Below are positions 26,333-52,644 of a DNA stretch of 64,000 nt, one piece after another (positions within the stretch are counted from its first letter, which is position 1; each line of letters begins with the position of its first letter). The stretch is from Breviolum minutum Mf 1.05b.01 (lineage: Eukaryota > Sar > Dinophyceae > Suessiales > Symbiodiniaceae): assembly GCA_000507305.1 (NCBI GenBank), contig DF241555.1, positions 6,954 to 70,953 of the forward strand, read 5' to 3'. The notes below the pieces were generated by a model. That model was not told the DNA's origin and did not search any database. It was given only the letters and a program-made list of their open reading frames with translations. The translations under genes were made by a program, and so were the position numbers.

Positions 26333-27930
26333 CCGCGAGGATGAAGCCAGAAGGCGTCCTGATGCAGCCGCACGTGGTGGACCTTGGGCACAAACATTGG
26401 GGGAGAAGGCTGGCAGCCCTGGAAGTTTTTGTCAATTTTTTTTGGTGGAATCAGTGGAATCTTCTGATTTTCTTGGAAGCATTTTGATTGGGAAAGACTT
26501 TTTTTCAGACTTTTGATTTCGAAAGACTCGTCTTTCTATGGCTGTTTTGCAGTGTGGACAGGCTCGACAATTGAGTACGTCTCCCATCGAGGCTGGCTTA
26601 TGATCGACTTATATTCACATGGTATCATGAGGTCATGCCTGCGTTCAGCAATCTTCCCAAGCAATGCAATCTAGTGCAACCTTTGCCAGGTTGATGCTGC
26701 AGGCAAAGAGGTGCCTGTGGCCTTCACGATGGCAGCATTCACCGAAACTCTTCTTCTACTAGGCAGCGACCAGTCGAACTGGTTGAGTTGGTTGAGGTTC
26801 AGGTTGAGCTGCTTATGGAAGTGAAGCAGTCTGTAGATCAGTTACAGAGAAGTTTCAAATCTTTGTTGGCAGGCCATCATCACATGCAGGGAAGTGGGGC
26901 CTTGATCAAGTGTTGTGCAGCATCGGCTGCAAAAGCCACTTATATGGTGGAGAGCTTGGATTCGTTGAAAATTTGCTCATACAATTTATGATGGCAAAAC
27001 AGCTGTTTTCTTGAAAATATTGGGCAGCCGGCAGATTGTTGAGGTCAACTTTCTACACCACCAGCATGATCGCCTTGTCTGGAGCTGAAAGAGGGGGAAC
27101 TTGCTTTTTGTGGCTGCTTGGTATATTTCTTCAGCTCCATATGTCGGTGAATTGCCTGGATAGCTCCTCAATAATTGTGACATTTTAAAGATTGATGCCC
27201 AAAATGGCTGTTGATGAATGTAGGCGCAAATTGGTTCATGCCCGCAGCTCTCAAATCTTTGTGAATGTCACATCTCAGGTTTGTCCAAAATGCACAAAAA
27301 GTGCACCCCAACACAACCTAACAACAACGCGGTTTAGCAGCATGTCACATTTCAGCACTACCCAACAACTTTAATCATTGGATCGAGAAACTGGCGGCTT
27401 GCACTTAGGTGAAGCTTCATAAAAGCAAGCGTCAAAATGCCACCACTGCGGCGGTCGGAGGCTTAAGTTTCGCCGTTACGATGGTCGAAAGTTGAAAGTT
27501 TCTAAAGATGAGCTTTGCGCAGTTGCAACTTTTGAAATCTTTTGACTGAATACTTTTGATGTTTTTGTCCAAGGCGGAACAGGCTGCCATCGTGTTGGTG
27601 AGACCACGCAGTCCTCCGATCTCTGCCGCTGCGGAGGCTTTTTTTGGTTGTGGTGCAAGAGCATAGTTCAATATTCATCAATATTCTATGTCAAATTGTA
27701 TTGGTGTATGATACTATCATCTAAGGGATACATCATTGTGTGTCACAGTCACAATTGCATTTAATATGTTCGGACTGCACGTATCAGCAACATTGCAGCA
27801 CGCTGCTTCACCCTGTCAGGCCAAGCAAACGGACGAAAAGTCCGGAACAGGTTCCAGTGCATTGACTAAGATGGTTGGAGCTGCTCGAAAGGCACCTTGG
27901 AAGGGTGTCATTATATTTCGAATCATTTAG
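26333..27930 (+). other. Exon-like blocks of an unknown gene, then featureless DNA
   Basis: About 26,333-26,420 follows a GGCAG acceptor and reads VREDEARRRPDAAARGGPW. About 26,690-26,765 follows a CCAG and reads VDAAGKEVPVAFTMAAFTET. About 26,769-26,860 reads VELVELVEVQVELLMEVKQS. These resemble a helical, acidic protein of unknown kind. The stretch 27,000-27,930 shows nothing convincing. Confidence 0.3.
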
Positions 27931-27999
27931 AGATGTGACCACATGAGGCAGCTTTGATGCCAAGAAAATTCTGGAACATCACATTTTATCACGGACATA

Positions 28000-28870
28000 C
28001 CCTGATAGAATCAAACACTGCAGACACTAGAGCTCATTTGCTCCATTCACCAGGTACTGCGTGAAACCAAAGAGGAAAGGCTTCATCATCGCAATGCTGT
28101 TGTAACAGCAGTTGCAGATCCAGGCACTCTGAACTTGTAAGAAGAAAGAGCAAGCATTGCCCCACACTCCTAACAATAGTGGTTCAAATGGATTTGTGTG
28201 CCCTTTTTGATTTCATACTTGTGCGGGCGAATTCGGGATATCCAACTGATTCAACCACGCCAAACATTTCTTGCTTCAACTTTGCCTGTGCAGAACCTAC
28301 ACCGATCCCTTCAAGAGCAGAAACTCCCAAGCATGGCCTGTCGCGACAAGCCTCCAAGCAAGATGAAGGAGACCATTTTTTTTTCGAAAAAAAGACGTGT
28401 GGCAAAAGATTACAATTTGTGTGGTAAAAAAAGTAGCTCAGTGATTTTTTTAATATCATTTTTGTGTTTGTTGAATTCCAGGTGGTTTTCTTGTAGTTTG
28501 ATGAGTGCAACACTTGGGATTGTCAGGGCCACCACTTCCTCAATCACCTAGTCGAGGCGCGGGAAACAATTGGTGTTGCCAACCATCGGTGGTTCCACCT
28601 GACATTGCAGAATGGATTGAGGTCCGAAAGATGATCCACTTCAGGCTGGGATTTGGCCCAGTGAAATTGAGGATTATCGCACCAATTGCAGAGCATTCTG
28701 GTTGGAGGAGCACTGGCCAGACACTGCTTCCTACACAACGGTCGTGGAACTCAGAAGCAAAGTGATACTGAGAAACAACTGCAACTCAGCGGCTCCATGT
28801 TTTTTTTTCATACGTTGACCAATTTTCCTTTTTCCTTTGCATTTGATCAACTTTTTTTTGAAACACCAAC
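28000..28870. other. No gene recognised
   Basis: No exon, RNA or repeat can be supported here apart from short A/T homopolymers. It is probably intron. Confidence 0.3.
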
Positions 28871-28883
28871 ACTAAAGGTGACT

Positions 28884-29939
28884 CCACTTGGACACATTGA
28901 AACTACAAGATTTGAGAGTGAACCGAGTGAACCTGGAACCTCAACAGAATTTGTTTTTGGACATCTCGAGTCTCACCGTCTCACCTTTGCTCAGGTGGCT
29001 GAAGTCATGATCAAAAACAATCAGGACGATACACAGAAGACATGTCCTGCAGAGTTGTTAGCATTTTGTTTCCTACAGAATCCTAAACACACATGCAAGT
29101 CATGCAAGTCATGCAAGGACATTTTCAAACGTTGGATGGATGGTGAAGGGAAGCTACCGCAGTTAAGTCCATGGTTCAGGCACATGATTTTCCTTAAAAA
29201 CATGAAAGGAGATAGGGAGAGTGCAAATGTCCAACGAATCACAGTACCAGAGCCTCTATTCTGCATGTCTGGCTTTTTTGTTTTCATCTTGACTCCCTGT
29301 GCAGTGATTCCAACAAGATGTGCTCCAAATGCAAGAGACAGAGAGATTCACAGGGCATTGGCAATGCTTCTTTGTCTGCACTTGGCGTGGACTGGATGAC
29401 TGGGTGACATCTGCAACTGCCTTGACTCACGTAAGATCTGTTACCACAATGATGATATTGATGCTGGAGGTTGCTATGCAATTTTAATTCTGTTTCGTGC
29501 CCTTTCTTCAGACCACATATCGACATATATCGACCATATGGAGCAAGGACATCCATGTGAAATCATGAATGAAAGACTTGATCCGAAAAGGAGTCTTTGT
29601 TCGCATGATTGTGGGAAGCAAAGGCTTCATGTCTGATGAATACATCACAACTTGTGTTCTTAGGGAGAAATTGCTTGCATGGCTAGACTGTTCTGCTTGG
29701 AGGGATGGTAACCAGGATGAAGGGATCGCCACCAAAAGGTCTATGCGGCCCATGCGTGTTTACAAGTTTTGGATCTCACTATGCTGGGTGACACGTCTTG
29801 TTCATTCCATGTCAAGTGCAAAGGTATTTTGCCACGTTTGCAGCTGTGTGGATGCAAAGCCATTGAACGAGACCTTGTTGTGCGCGGGGGGAAGTTGGCT
29901 GGGCAAAAGAAGACACTAAGGTTGAACACTTCTCTATGA
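28884..29939 (+). CDS. Exons of an unknown gene, with terminal exon
   Basis: A block at about 28,884-28,995 follows an AAAG and reads VTPLGHIETTRFESEPSEPG, then EFVFGHLESHRLTFAQ, before a GT donor. The frame also stays open further downstream. The terminal exon 29,844-29,939 follows TTTGCAG and is 32 codons ending in TGA (LCGCKAIERDLVVRGGKLAG then QKKTLRLNTSL). A 9-bp TCATGCAAG repeat occurs four times near 29,093-29,125. The blocks may not all belong to one gene, and no domain is recognised. Confidence 0.4.
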
Positions 29940-30668
29940 TTCGCTAGTATCTTTCGTTTTGCAAGGTACCCTGCCATGGAGCGGGCTCGGCTTCGGCGAA
30001 AGATGGGATCAGAGGCACTGTCTGTGTCCTGACAGCTAATTCAACGGGGTCCAGCGAACATGCATGCTATATATTTAAACTAAAGATCAGATCTGTTGAG
30101 GCCTTGATTCTTCGCAAGATATCGGCTCAAAGTCTAACAAGCACCACACAAATGACATCTAGTGACTCAAAACATGGGCTCCATCAAACAAAAGATGATG
30201 ATTCCACTTCACATGCATCAATATCGATAACCAAAATAGCCATATATCCTGGATGGCTACAGCTGCCGCACCTTTGGTGACCAGCGTTGGATTGGTGGCC
30301 TCCTCACTGATTTGCCGTTGTTTAATCCCAAACATCTCAGCACGTTTGTCTAAGGCGCAATGCTCAAGTCTTCGATTTGGTGAGAGCAAAACGATTTTTG
30401 GAGCATCATTGGGTGGCACTGGCACAGAGGCTGGATCCAAAAGCTTGGATGAGTTTCAGATTGTTGGCATATATCAAGTTGGATCTAAAACTTTTCGTTG
30501 ATAAGTTGAGGTGCTGGTTGCTTTGGGTGGGACTTGGCTTTATCTCAAAGGTACTGAACTCAGCTTGCACCATTCCCAGTGTCAGAGGGAATCGAGATGA
30601 AAGGAGCATCAAATCAGCTACACTTTTTTTTGAGGTCAGAATGCTCGTCGGCAAATAAAACGTTGTGC

Positions 30669-31394
30669 GCTTCCTACTGCACCTCTTGCGGTGGCTGCAG
30701 TTGGTGGTGCAGTCCTTGTTGCTGCTGCAGTAACGGTCACCAGACGTTCAAAGCCCGCAAAACCTCCCGAGCCAAAACCGATACCGGACATGGAGGATGC
30801 GAAGCGACAAATAGCTGAGGAATTGCGTTGCTGGGCCTTTTAAAAGCTTTCCTTCTTTTGTTTATGTATTATATTGCATCCAGGTCCCAAATAGATGAGA
30901 TGTGCTAATAGTCTGTAAAGCATCCAGGTCCGGTACTCCCTACAAGCCTGGAAGAAGCTCTGAAAGACTTCGAGGGAGACTTTAGTGGTCCATGGCATGC
31001 GCTGGGGTTGGAGGTGCGAATGATGGGGGTTGGGGTGGGGATCCAATCATTGATTGTGGTAGACAGAGGCCACGGATCCCTCCGTCACAATTGATGAGAT
31101 CCGTCTTGCTTATCGACAAGCAGTGCGACTTGAACATCCAGATACCTCTGATTCTCCGGATGCCGAGGCCAGGAAGCTGCTCAATTTCCTGAAAAGCATT
31201 TCATCAAATCTGGTGATTTTTGTTAAAGAAGAAGGATTATATATATATACCAGATTTGTTTAGGGGATTTGGAACCTGGAGGTCTTCCACAAAGTCTTAG
31301 CAGATATGATAGATTGGTTCCGTTTCTCGGGTTCTCGGAGCACAGGAGCGCTTCCAACGTGTGCGAAAAGCATATGCCTTGTTGAGTGATGAAG
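30669..31394 (+). CDS. Membrane-anchored J-domain (DnaJ-like) protein
   Basis: J-domain proteins stimulate the ATPase of Hsp70 chaperones. An exon at about 30,669-30,832 encodes an Ala/Val-rich membrane-like segment (APLAVAAVGGAVLVAAAV) followed by TRRSK and a Pro/Lys-rich linker ending in DMEDAKRQIAEEL. The exon ending at 31,013 encodes LEEALKDFEGDFSGPWHALG. It joins at a GT donor to an exon starting at 31,069 (ATDPSVTIDEIRLAYRQAVR, then LEHPD). The HPD tripeptide that contacts Hsp70 lies at about 31,132-31,140. The exon 31,346-31,394 supplies the closing helix (ERFQRVRKAYALLSDE). This order matches a J-domain: helix II, HPD loop, helix III with AY-LLSD. The 3' end of the HPD exon is uncertain. 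A possible start exon at 30,253 (MATAAAPLVTSVG) and more 3' exons to about 31,560 may belong. Confidence 0.7.
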
Positions 31395-31564
31395 GTGGGA
31401 CGGTGGGACATGTCAAGTCGCATCAAAGCAGATGGTGAGAAATCAGACATATTTGCCCAGCGATATCCATGGCGAATGTTTTGTTTTGCGTGACAGGAAG
31501 CAGAGAGCTGTTGATGGAAGCCATTGAACAAGAGGCAACTAGCTTTGAAGAATTGTGCCATGGC

Positions 31565-33600
31565 GACATAATTTTAGCTAGTCATTCTAACTGAGCCCTA
31601 ATGTGTCAGATGTGACGCCTCTGAGATGAAAAAAGCTGAGGAGTGGATACACTGTCCTTGAGGAACGTGACGAAGGCTCCAAACATTTTGATTTTGATCA
31701 TTTTTGCATAGAGCCACTCGAGTCTTAAGTTACAGTTGCTGGTTATTCCAAGCATCTTTTTCAGGTAAAACGGCCTCATCATTTCCTTGGTGCCTCTTTC
31801 TGTTCCTAGCAGTACTTGGTATGCTTCTCTTGGCGGTGGTCAATCTGTCCCCGGAGATGAAGTTAAGACCTGTGCCCAAGGACTGAGGGATTGACGTGAG
31901 GCCTGAGGAAAACAGCCATACCAACAGTATCTCCCCTGAAAGGAGCCAGCAATCTACCTCTTGGACACTTCCAAATTGCAGTCATAAGTCTGACTCTAGA
32001 ATCCAACTCGTATAACTCGAAAAAAACTCGTTCTCGCCACGATGGCTTCGACGTTTTCGAGAGAATGTTGAAGCAAAGATGGTCGATGCGAATGGCCCGC
32101 GATGAATCTCGAATCTCCTCGACTCCTCGACCTCTTGGGAGTGTAAAGAGCTGATGCGAATGGACCAACTTGGAGAATCCCACGAAGTTCCTCCGGCACA
32201 GTCGGACAGAAGTTTGCTTGCTTTTGGAGATTTCCAAGAGTTTAGATGCGAGAAAAAGGAGAGACAACCATCAAATTGCTTCAACCATTTGATTGCAATT
32301 GCTGGAAATTGAGCATAGATTGAACTTGGGGAGCTATTGCTGAAAGTGTTGTGAATCCGATTGAATCCTTGCTGGCAGACTTTTCAAGTGCCCCCTACGC
32401 AACATCATCATCGCCAGCTCCTCAAATTATGTCACCTCAATCTTGGATGGCTTTGATTTAGAGTACATTTGCTTGCTTGGCCTGATAATTTCTTGTATTT
32501 TTTGAATGCTGGTTGGGCAGACGAGAGACATGGTGACATGGGTATCATTGTGTCATGGCTGTGAAAAACGAGGGCCATCCTCTCAACTGAGCGGGAGTGG
32601 TAGTAATTGATGGCCGGCCGAGAAGTGACAAATTGAATCCGCCGATCAATTGAAGATATCATAGGAATATCATAGTCAATGTAGAGCTTGGAGTGGGTAG
32701 TCGAAATGGGTGCGCTTCAAAAACATATTGCTGTATCATTGAGATGGTACCATCAAAAACCACAGAAGGAGACCAAGCACCAATGTCACTTGTATTGCAC
32801 AGAATCGTTCATAGAGGTCACAGAAGTCCCAGTGACATGATGTGTTGTTTCCTAGACCCGTTGTTTCAAAGGACGCTACTGCTGGTTTGGTTTGTGGGAT
32901 TCATTGGCCAGTCATGAGTGCGGTCGGTTCAGCCCAGATGAGTGCTGTAAGCAGACAATAATTTGAAGTTGCTGGTAAGACACTGAACCAACTGCAATAG
33001 AACTTTAGAAAGATGGCAGTCCCCATCACTGCAGTTCAGTGCCTCATGGCATGAATTGCACCACATGGTGCTTTACAAAATTCACATCCTTGGCTCCGTG
33101 TTGCTACCCCTCGAACTTCGAGTGATGTGCCAACGGCAAGACCTGACCGATGGAGCCCTAGGAAAGTTTCAGCCAGGTGCGTGGCGGCGCTCCCGATTTT
33201 CAGGATTTTTAGCTTCTGTTTCACGAGTTGCGCCGTAATAGCAGGTGCTGCATTTTTTTTAGGTGCACACGCCCATGATGATTCCGACCATGCCGTTTGT
33301 AGATTTCCTGATTCTCATTACCTTGAAGAATTTCAGTGGGCAAGTACACAGATGAGTCCGTTTGAAGCATCTATATGCCAGCACAAACTGTGCCGCATAG
33401 AAGTATGAAGGATGCCAAATGGCAAAAAAGCCCGACAACCCTACTTCAAGATCTTTTCATGCAATCCTGTCACTAAAAGTGATACCTCTTACAACTCCAA
33501 TATTTTTTTGAGTTTTCCCACTGGATTGGTGGATGAATCTTCTCTGGAATGAAGTCATGCTGAGCACTTGTCGCATGTAGATTTCTTCGTTGGGACGTGT
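31565..33600. other. No gene recognised
   Basis: The interval between the J-domain gene and the DRC11 exons. I looked for DRC11 N-terminal or IQ-motif exons here and found none. The stretch at about 31,980-32,280 has TCGA-rich composition unlike its neighbours and may be a degraded repeat. Confidence 0.3.
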
Positions 33601-33604
33601 AGAG

Positions 33605-43458
<9,854 letters not shown>

Positions 43459-43894
43459 AGCGCAGGCGCCAGCAAAACAGCGAAACCGCTTTGTCAAGTG
43501 CTCTTCAAGCAGCAAGCAAATGAAACTCTTCAGCCTGATGAATCTTTGTGAATTCTTATGATGCGGGCATCCCTCCCAATGCTCGTGGCAGTCATTTTGA
43601 CCGTTTAACATTTTTCAGGCACTGCAATCTGATCCAGTTTCACCTCTCAGCGAAATATTCGACCAATGTTTCGAAGGGTTTTGTGAAATCAGGATCCAAT
43701 GGGTATGACTTTTGTTTTTTTGTTGGTTATGTTGTTTTCAGTGAAAGTCCTTTGTTAAGTGCTGGGAGATTTGTTGCATGTACCTGTAGCGCTCTTTGCA
43801 GTGGCTGAGACTCACCTTTCAGTTTGGCCTTGACAGAACATACCTAGAGGAAGTACTCCTACATGTTGTGGATGCAGATTAACAACCAAGCAAT

Positions 43895-46810
43895 GTGTTC
43901 CTACCATTGGACCCAGAAATTTCCGAATTTGTTGCTACCAGAGTCTCCCATTCGCAGTTGCTACCGGAGTCAGACGGTGCCGAAAGAAAACACCCAGACG
44001 GCTCTGTGGCTCCAGATTTGGTTTCACTGGCGCAAAAGGAACGCGCGGAGCGAAGAAAAAAAATCGCTGGACTTAGGACGATCAGTTTTGGCCTGTGGCA
44101 TGGGTTCTCTATAAATCTACCTGGAAAATGCTCGCCCCTGCAAAAACTTAAAAACCTGTTTTTTTCACACTTTCCCCGAAGGTGTCAAAAAGTGCAAAAA
44201 AGTGATTTTTGGGCACTTTACAAAAAAAAACACTAAAATCAAAAAAAGGCCAATTTTTAGGATGGCCAGTTCGGCCTGTGTTTATCTTTTGTGCAAAAAT
44301 GTTCAAAAACTGATCAAACCGATTACTTTTAATAATCGGCACTTTCCGAACAAGTATGAATTATTGAAAAAACATGGTTTTAATGAGTTTCCCAAAAAAC
44401 ATGTTTTTCTGGGGGGCCTGTGAAAATGAAAAGACCGCATAAGTTGTTTTTTTGCAAAAACAACTTTTTGAAAAATAACAATACCAGCGAAAACCAGCAA
44501 GCGGAGAACTCTTCTTTTCGCTATGTTTCGCCCATCACATCCCACAGTACAGTGGACTGACTGCATCTTCAATACAAAAAAACTCGAATTATATTTCTCG
44601 CGTCAATATCTCGCATCAAGTCTCGAATTTAAACTTGCAACACTGCAACACAGCCATGAATCAACTGGTTCTGACAGTTCTGAGCTGTTTTCCAGTTTTT
44701 GTGGTTCAGTGAGTGCATTTACAGGAACTTTCTGACGTTTTCACTTTTCTTATCATGGTTTCCAGTTGTTGTTTTTTTTACTGATGTGATGTTGTTTAGG
44801 TTTTTTTTTGCTATTTTTCGCTTTTGTAAATTCGCAATAATCTTCAGTTTTTGTTTTTTTTGATCCTTGCTATTTTCGCTGTTTGTTGTTGGACTATTTT
44901 TGGTGGTTCTCACTATTTTGGAAAAATACGGGTTTCCATAAAATGGTAAATTTTATCATTATATATTTAGTTCTCCAAATTTGATGTTTTTTAAAAAACG
45001 GCTGTGGCGCCATGTTTTCTTAAAATTTGATGGATTTGAAAAAAAAACTGTGGGACTATGTGGCGCTATCTGGCCCCAATTTTTTCCTCAAAATTTGATG
45101 TTTTTCAAAAATCGGCTGTGGCACTATTTAGATTTGTTTTTTTTTCGAAAAAAAACGGCTGTGGCACTATTTTTTCTTTAAATTTGAAGGATTTGAAAAA
45201 AACTGTGGCACTATTTGACGCTATTTGTTCTCAAAATTTTGATGTTTTTTTCAAAAAACGGCTGTGTCACTATTTTTCTTAGAATTTGAAGGGTTTGAAA
45301 AAAAACTGTGGCACTATGTGGCGCTATTTTTTCTCAAAATTTGATTTTTTTTTTCAAAAAACGGCTGTGGCACTATTTTTTCTTTAAATTTGTGAAGGGC
45401 TTGAAAAAAAAACTGTGGGACTATGTTGCGCTATCTGGCCCCAATTTTTTCCTCAAAAAACGATGTTTTTCAAAAATCGGCTGTGGCACTATTTAGATTT
45501 GTTTTTTTTTTCGAAAAAAAACGGCTNTGTTCTCAAAATTTGATGTGTTTTTGAAAAAAACGGCTGTGGCACTATTTTTCCTTAAATTTGAACGGTTTGG
45601 AAAAAAAAACTGTGGCGCTATGTGGCGTTATTTTTCTCAAAATTTGATGTTTTTTTTCAAAAAACGGCTGTGGCACTATTTTTCTTTAAATTTGAAGGGC
45701 TTGAAAAAAAAACTGTGGCACTATGTGGCGCTATGTGGCGCTACGTGGCGCTATTTGTTCTCAAAATTTGATGTGTTTTTGCAAAAAACGGCTGTGGCAA
45801 TATTTTTCCTAAAATTTGAGGGATTTGAAAAAAAACTGTGGCACTATGTGGCGCTATGTGGCGCTATTTTTTCTCAAAATTTGAAGGATTTGAAAAAACT
45901 GTGGCATTATGTGGCGCTATTTTTTCTTAAATTTTGATGTGTTTTTTCAAAAACCGGCTGTGGCACTATTTTTTCTTAAAATTTGAAGGGTTTGACCAAA
46001 AACTGCTGCATCTTTGTACCACCGCTGCGTTTGCCGCTGGCTTGCAAGCAACCGCATCCAGAAATGGATCGGGCTGCATCAGCCATTATCCCACAATATC
46101 CCACACGCACACACAGATCTCCTATTAAAGGTGGCACGCTTGTAACTTGTAATGATGAGAATTGTTGCGACGGTGAATACGAGCTTGGTATGTGCAAAAA
46201 CGCTGCATTTGTAATGTTGAGATTGAAGATACGACTAGGTCTGCAACCTGTGTCATTGATTTTGTGGCCTGTGGCCGCCCTGCCCCCCTCCATGAAAACG
46301 ACATGTTCAATATTGGACAATGTGCGGCTTGTATCATCTGTATCTATTCTGATGTGTTGCTTTTACCTGCTGAAATCTTATGTGGTGATGAGCAGCGAGC
46401 AATGTTGCATGAAGCAAGAACCTGAAAACACAAGGCCCAACTCTCACAAAGTGGTGTTCTTGATCTTTTATTTAGTATTTTTAAGTCTGCAAAACTATGT
46501 TTATTTCAATTTTCATTGGTTCCTCCGTAATTCTATGTTTTTTTTCGAACATTTATGAAAAGTCGTGTAATTTCAAGAATGCGGCTTTTACAGAATAGCA
46601 GCAAACATGATTTTTTTTAGTTTCTGAGGGTTTGCATGAATTTTTATATGATTTGTAGAGAACCTACCCCGCAGGCCGATATTGGGGATTGAAAAAGAAC
46701 TGCGTGGAGAAGTGGATTTTCCAAAGATATGTTCAGTCTTGGTCCATGATGACTTCAAGAAATTCTAGAGTCCCAGAAGCAGTTTGATCTTGATGAGGAG
46801 GAATAGGACG
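43895..46810 (+). CDS. Unknown gene, discontinuous exons around a minisatellite
   Basis: The open block 43,895-about 44,090 reads PLDPEISEFVATRVSHSQLL, then DGAERKHPDGSVAPDLVSLA and QKERAERRKKIAGLR, a charged helical segment. After the minisatellite, about 46,660-46,752 reads ENLPRRPILGIEKELRGEVD then FPKICSVLVHDDFKK. A short acidic end (EILESQKQFDLDEEE, stop near 46,806) follows. Whether the two sides form one gene is an inference. No family is recognised. Confidence 0.35.
44985..45985. repeat. AT-rich minisatellite, about 11 degenerate units
   Basis: Words such as AAAACGGCTGTGGCACTATT, TCAAAATTTGATGTTTTT and ACTGTGGCACTATGTGGCGC recur with spacings from about 40 to 125 bp; GGCTGTG occurs about 11 times. 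Homopolymer length varies between units. An N at 45,527 suggests the array is collapsed. One frame stays open across several units (45,545-45,937), giving a repeated Lys/Phe/Leu-rich peptide, probably by chance. Confidence 0.9.
45527..45527. other. N in minisatellite
   Basis: Single undetermined base in the middle of the 45-kb minisatellite; the true array may be longer. Confidence 0.8.
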
Positions 46811-46814
46811 GTGT

Positions 46815-47750
46815 TGGTTGCAAATTTCACGTTTGAGAGTTTTTCAAAAAGTGCTGGAAAATTGTGTTTTTTCAATTTTTAGCACTTTCGGAAAAACGTT
46901 ACATTCCAACACTTTTTCGGTACCATGCCAGGTTTCTATATTTTTTCAATTTTCCACAGTTTTCTCGAAAGAGTAACTTCTTGGGTTTTTTCAATTTTCA
47001 AGGATTTTGGCACTTCTGTACATTCGGATAGACACAGGCCAAACTGATCGTCTTAACGCTGGACCATGAGTTGAGTGAAAATCAGTGAAGATTGCTCCAG
47101 TTGATGGACAAGAACTCAGTGATGCGTTCTGCAACATTGGCTCAGAATCATTTTTGAACCATTCGACAAGATGCTTCTTTCCATTCACAGACTCTGCATG
47201 ACGGCACTCAGAGAGGGGAGAAATCTAGCGCCGATGGGATGATGTTTGTGGCATCCAGGCCTGTGTGGAGTTGTTGGCACCAGTGACAGACCAAAGAGCC
47301 AAAAGGAGATGATTCACCTCAAATAAGAATTCTTGGTAAGCAGCGAGCCATTCAGAAGAATAACATCCGATACTACTCTGCCAGTTTTTCTTGGAAAAGT
47401 CTCTGCTGCAGCCATTTGGTTCAGATAAACATCGGTGCAAAGTTTTTGAGGCGGGGCGGGAGATGCTGGGAAAGTCCATGGACACCAGAAGCCTTTTGCG
47501 ACACTTCTCCCAAAATGAAGCTCTGGCTTGAAAATCATTTTGCACGGAGCCACCATGGTCAGGGATGGTTGCTAGGGCTTTTCTATTGACAGGTGCGTGA
47601 GATTGCGACCACAATGGCACCTCGTTGCCTGGTTGCATGTACTATTGGATCAAGTGTCTGAGTGAAGGTGCTTATTTTCTTGGAATTTTTGAGTGCTAAA
47701 CTAAAAGGTCTAATTCCTTCTGGCAGTTTGTAGAAGGTTTGAACTGCTTC
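46815..47750. other. No gene recognised between the unknown gene and EF-Tu copy B
   Basis: No + strand exon can be supported. A 137-codon frame on the minus strand (47,225-47,638) has no motif. The interval contains a 17-bp sequence at 47,408-47,424 shared with the upstream flank of EF-Tu copy A and similar to the dinoflagellate spliced leader. Confidence 0.3.
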
Positions 47751-47754
47751 TCAG

Positions 47755-51763
<4,009 letters not shown>

Positions 51764-52402
51764 AAAAAGGCAACGGTGCAACGGTGCAACGACAGGAATC
51801 AGTTGTTGAATTTTGGATTCCGCGCAGGGCGATACTGCTCTACAGAGTGAAGGGGGAGTGATAATCGATTATAGAGTATACATCACTTGACAAGCAGAGT
51901 TGCAAAGTTCTGCTTCTCTCGGGCCATATATAATTGTGGGTCAACTGTTATATGCAAGTCATCAAATAGCCTGATTGGAAAGTTTTGTTATGTGTTGGAG
52001 GAATTACGTTTGGCCCATATCCACCATTTGAGTGGGGTAGAGGATGAGAAGCCCAAGTCTCTTTGCCGGTCTGGAGACCGCATTTTCTAGCTCGCAGCCG
52101 GAGGTACAATCAAGACACTTGGAACATACACTCTTCATTCATCACTTTTCCAAATTAAGTACCGTAGATTAACACCCAACGAATCCCAAGGCGAGTTAAA
52201 TTGTTGGCTGATGCCAAACAGTACCTCAACGGCTGGAATTTTCTGGCGGCTCTTCACAAGATGCGCTGTGAAAAGAGATGGGCGAAGGGCGAAGCCGCTG
52301 AAGCCTTTTTTTCTTTGAGGATATCATGTGCAACTATTGCATATTTTTGTATGTGGTACTCCAGAATCCATCAAAATCCATGGTTGAAGCCTCTCCTTTC
52401 AG
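51764..52402 (+). other. Spacer with a possible internal exon
   Basis: Mostly featureless. The open stretch about 52,203-52,320 (DAKQYLNGWNFLAALHKMRC, then EKRWAKGEA) may be an exon belonging with the terminal exon at 52,403. Confidence 0.3.
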
Positions 52403-52475
52403 TGCCAAGGTGCCGAAGTTCCTGTACCGTGACGAGGTGGATGGACTCCTGCATTCACATGTCATCATTACATGA
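52403..52475 (+). CDS. Terminal exon of an unknown protein
   Basis: After a CTTTCAG acceptor, the frame AKVPKFLYRDEVDGLLHSHV then IIT ends in TGA at 52,473-52,475. Balanced composition and a proper acceptor suggest a real last exon. The upstream part of the gene is not resolved; the stretch at 52,203-52,320 is a candidate. Family unknown. Confidence 0.45.
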
Positions 52476-52644
52476 CCAACGTCAGTTGAAAAACAATCCC
52501 AACTGCCATTCTTGAGCTGAAGGTTGCTTCGTGCTGATCAGTGGCTTGTCTTGATCCAAAGATCATCATACTGTTGCGAACAGACTTTTGTAGCTCAAGT
52601 TCCAATTCTGGCGATTTTCCAACTGTCTTTTGACTCTTGCAGCA

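Noticed and set aside
45983..46558. 191-codon + strand frame after the minisatellite
   Set aside because: No domain; the better-supported reading of nearby exons uses other frames. It may include intron sequence.
47225..47638. 137-codon minus-strand frame
   Set aside because: No motif and unremarkable composition; not supported by neighbouring splice signals.
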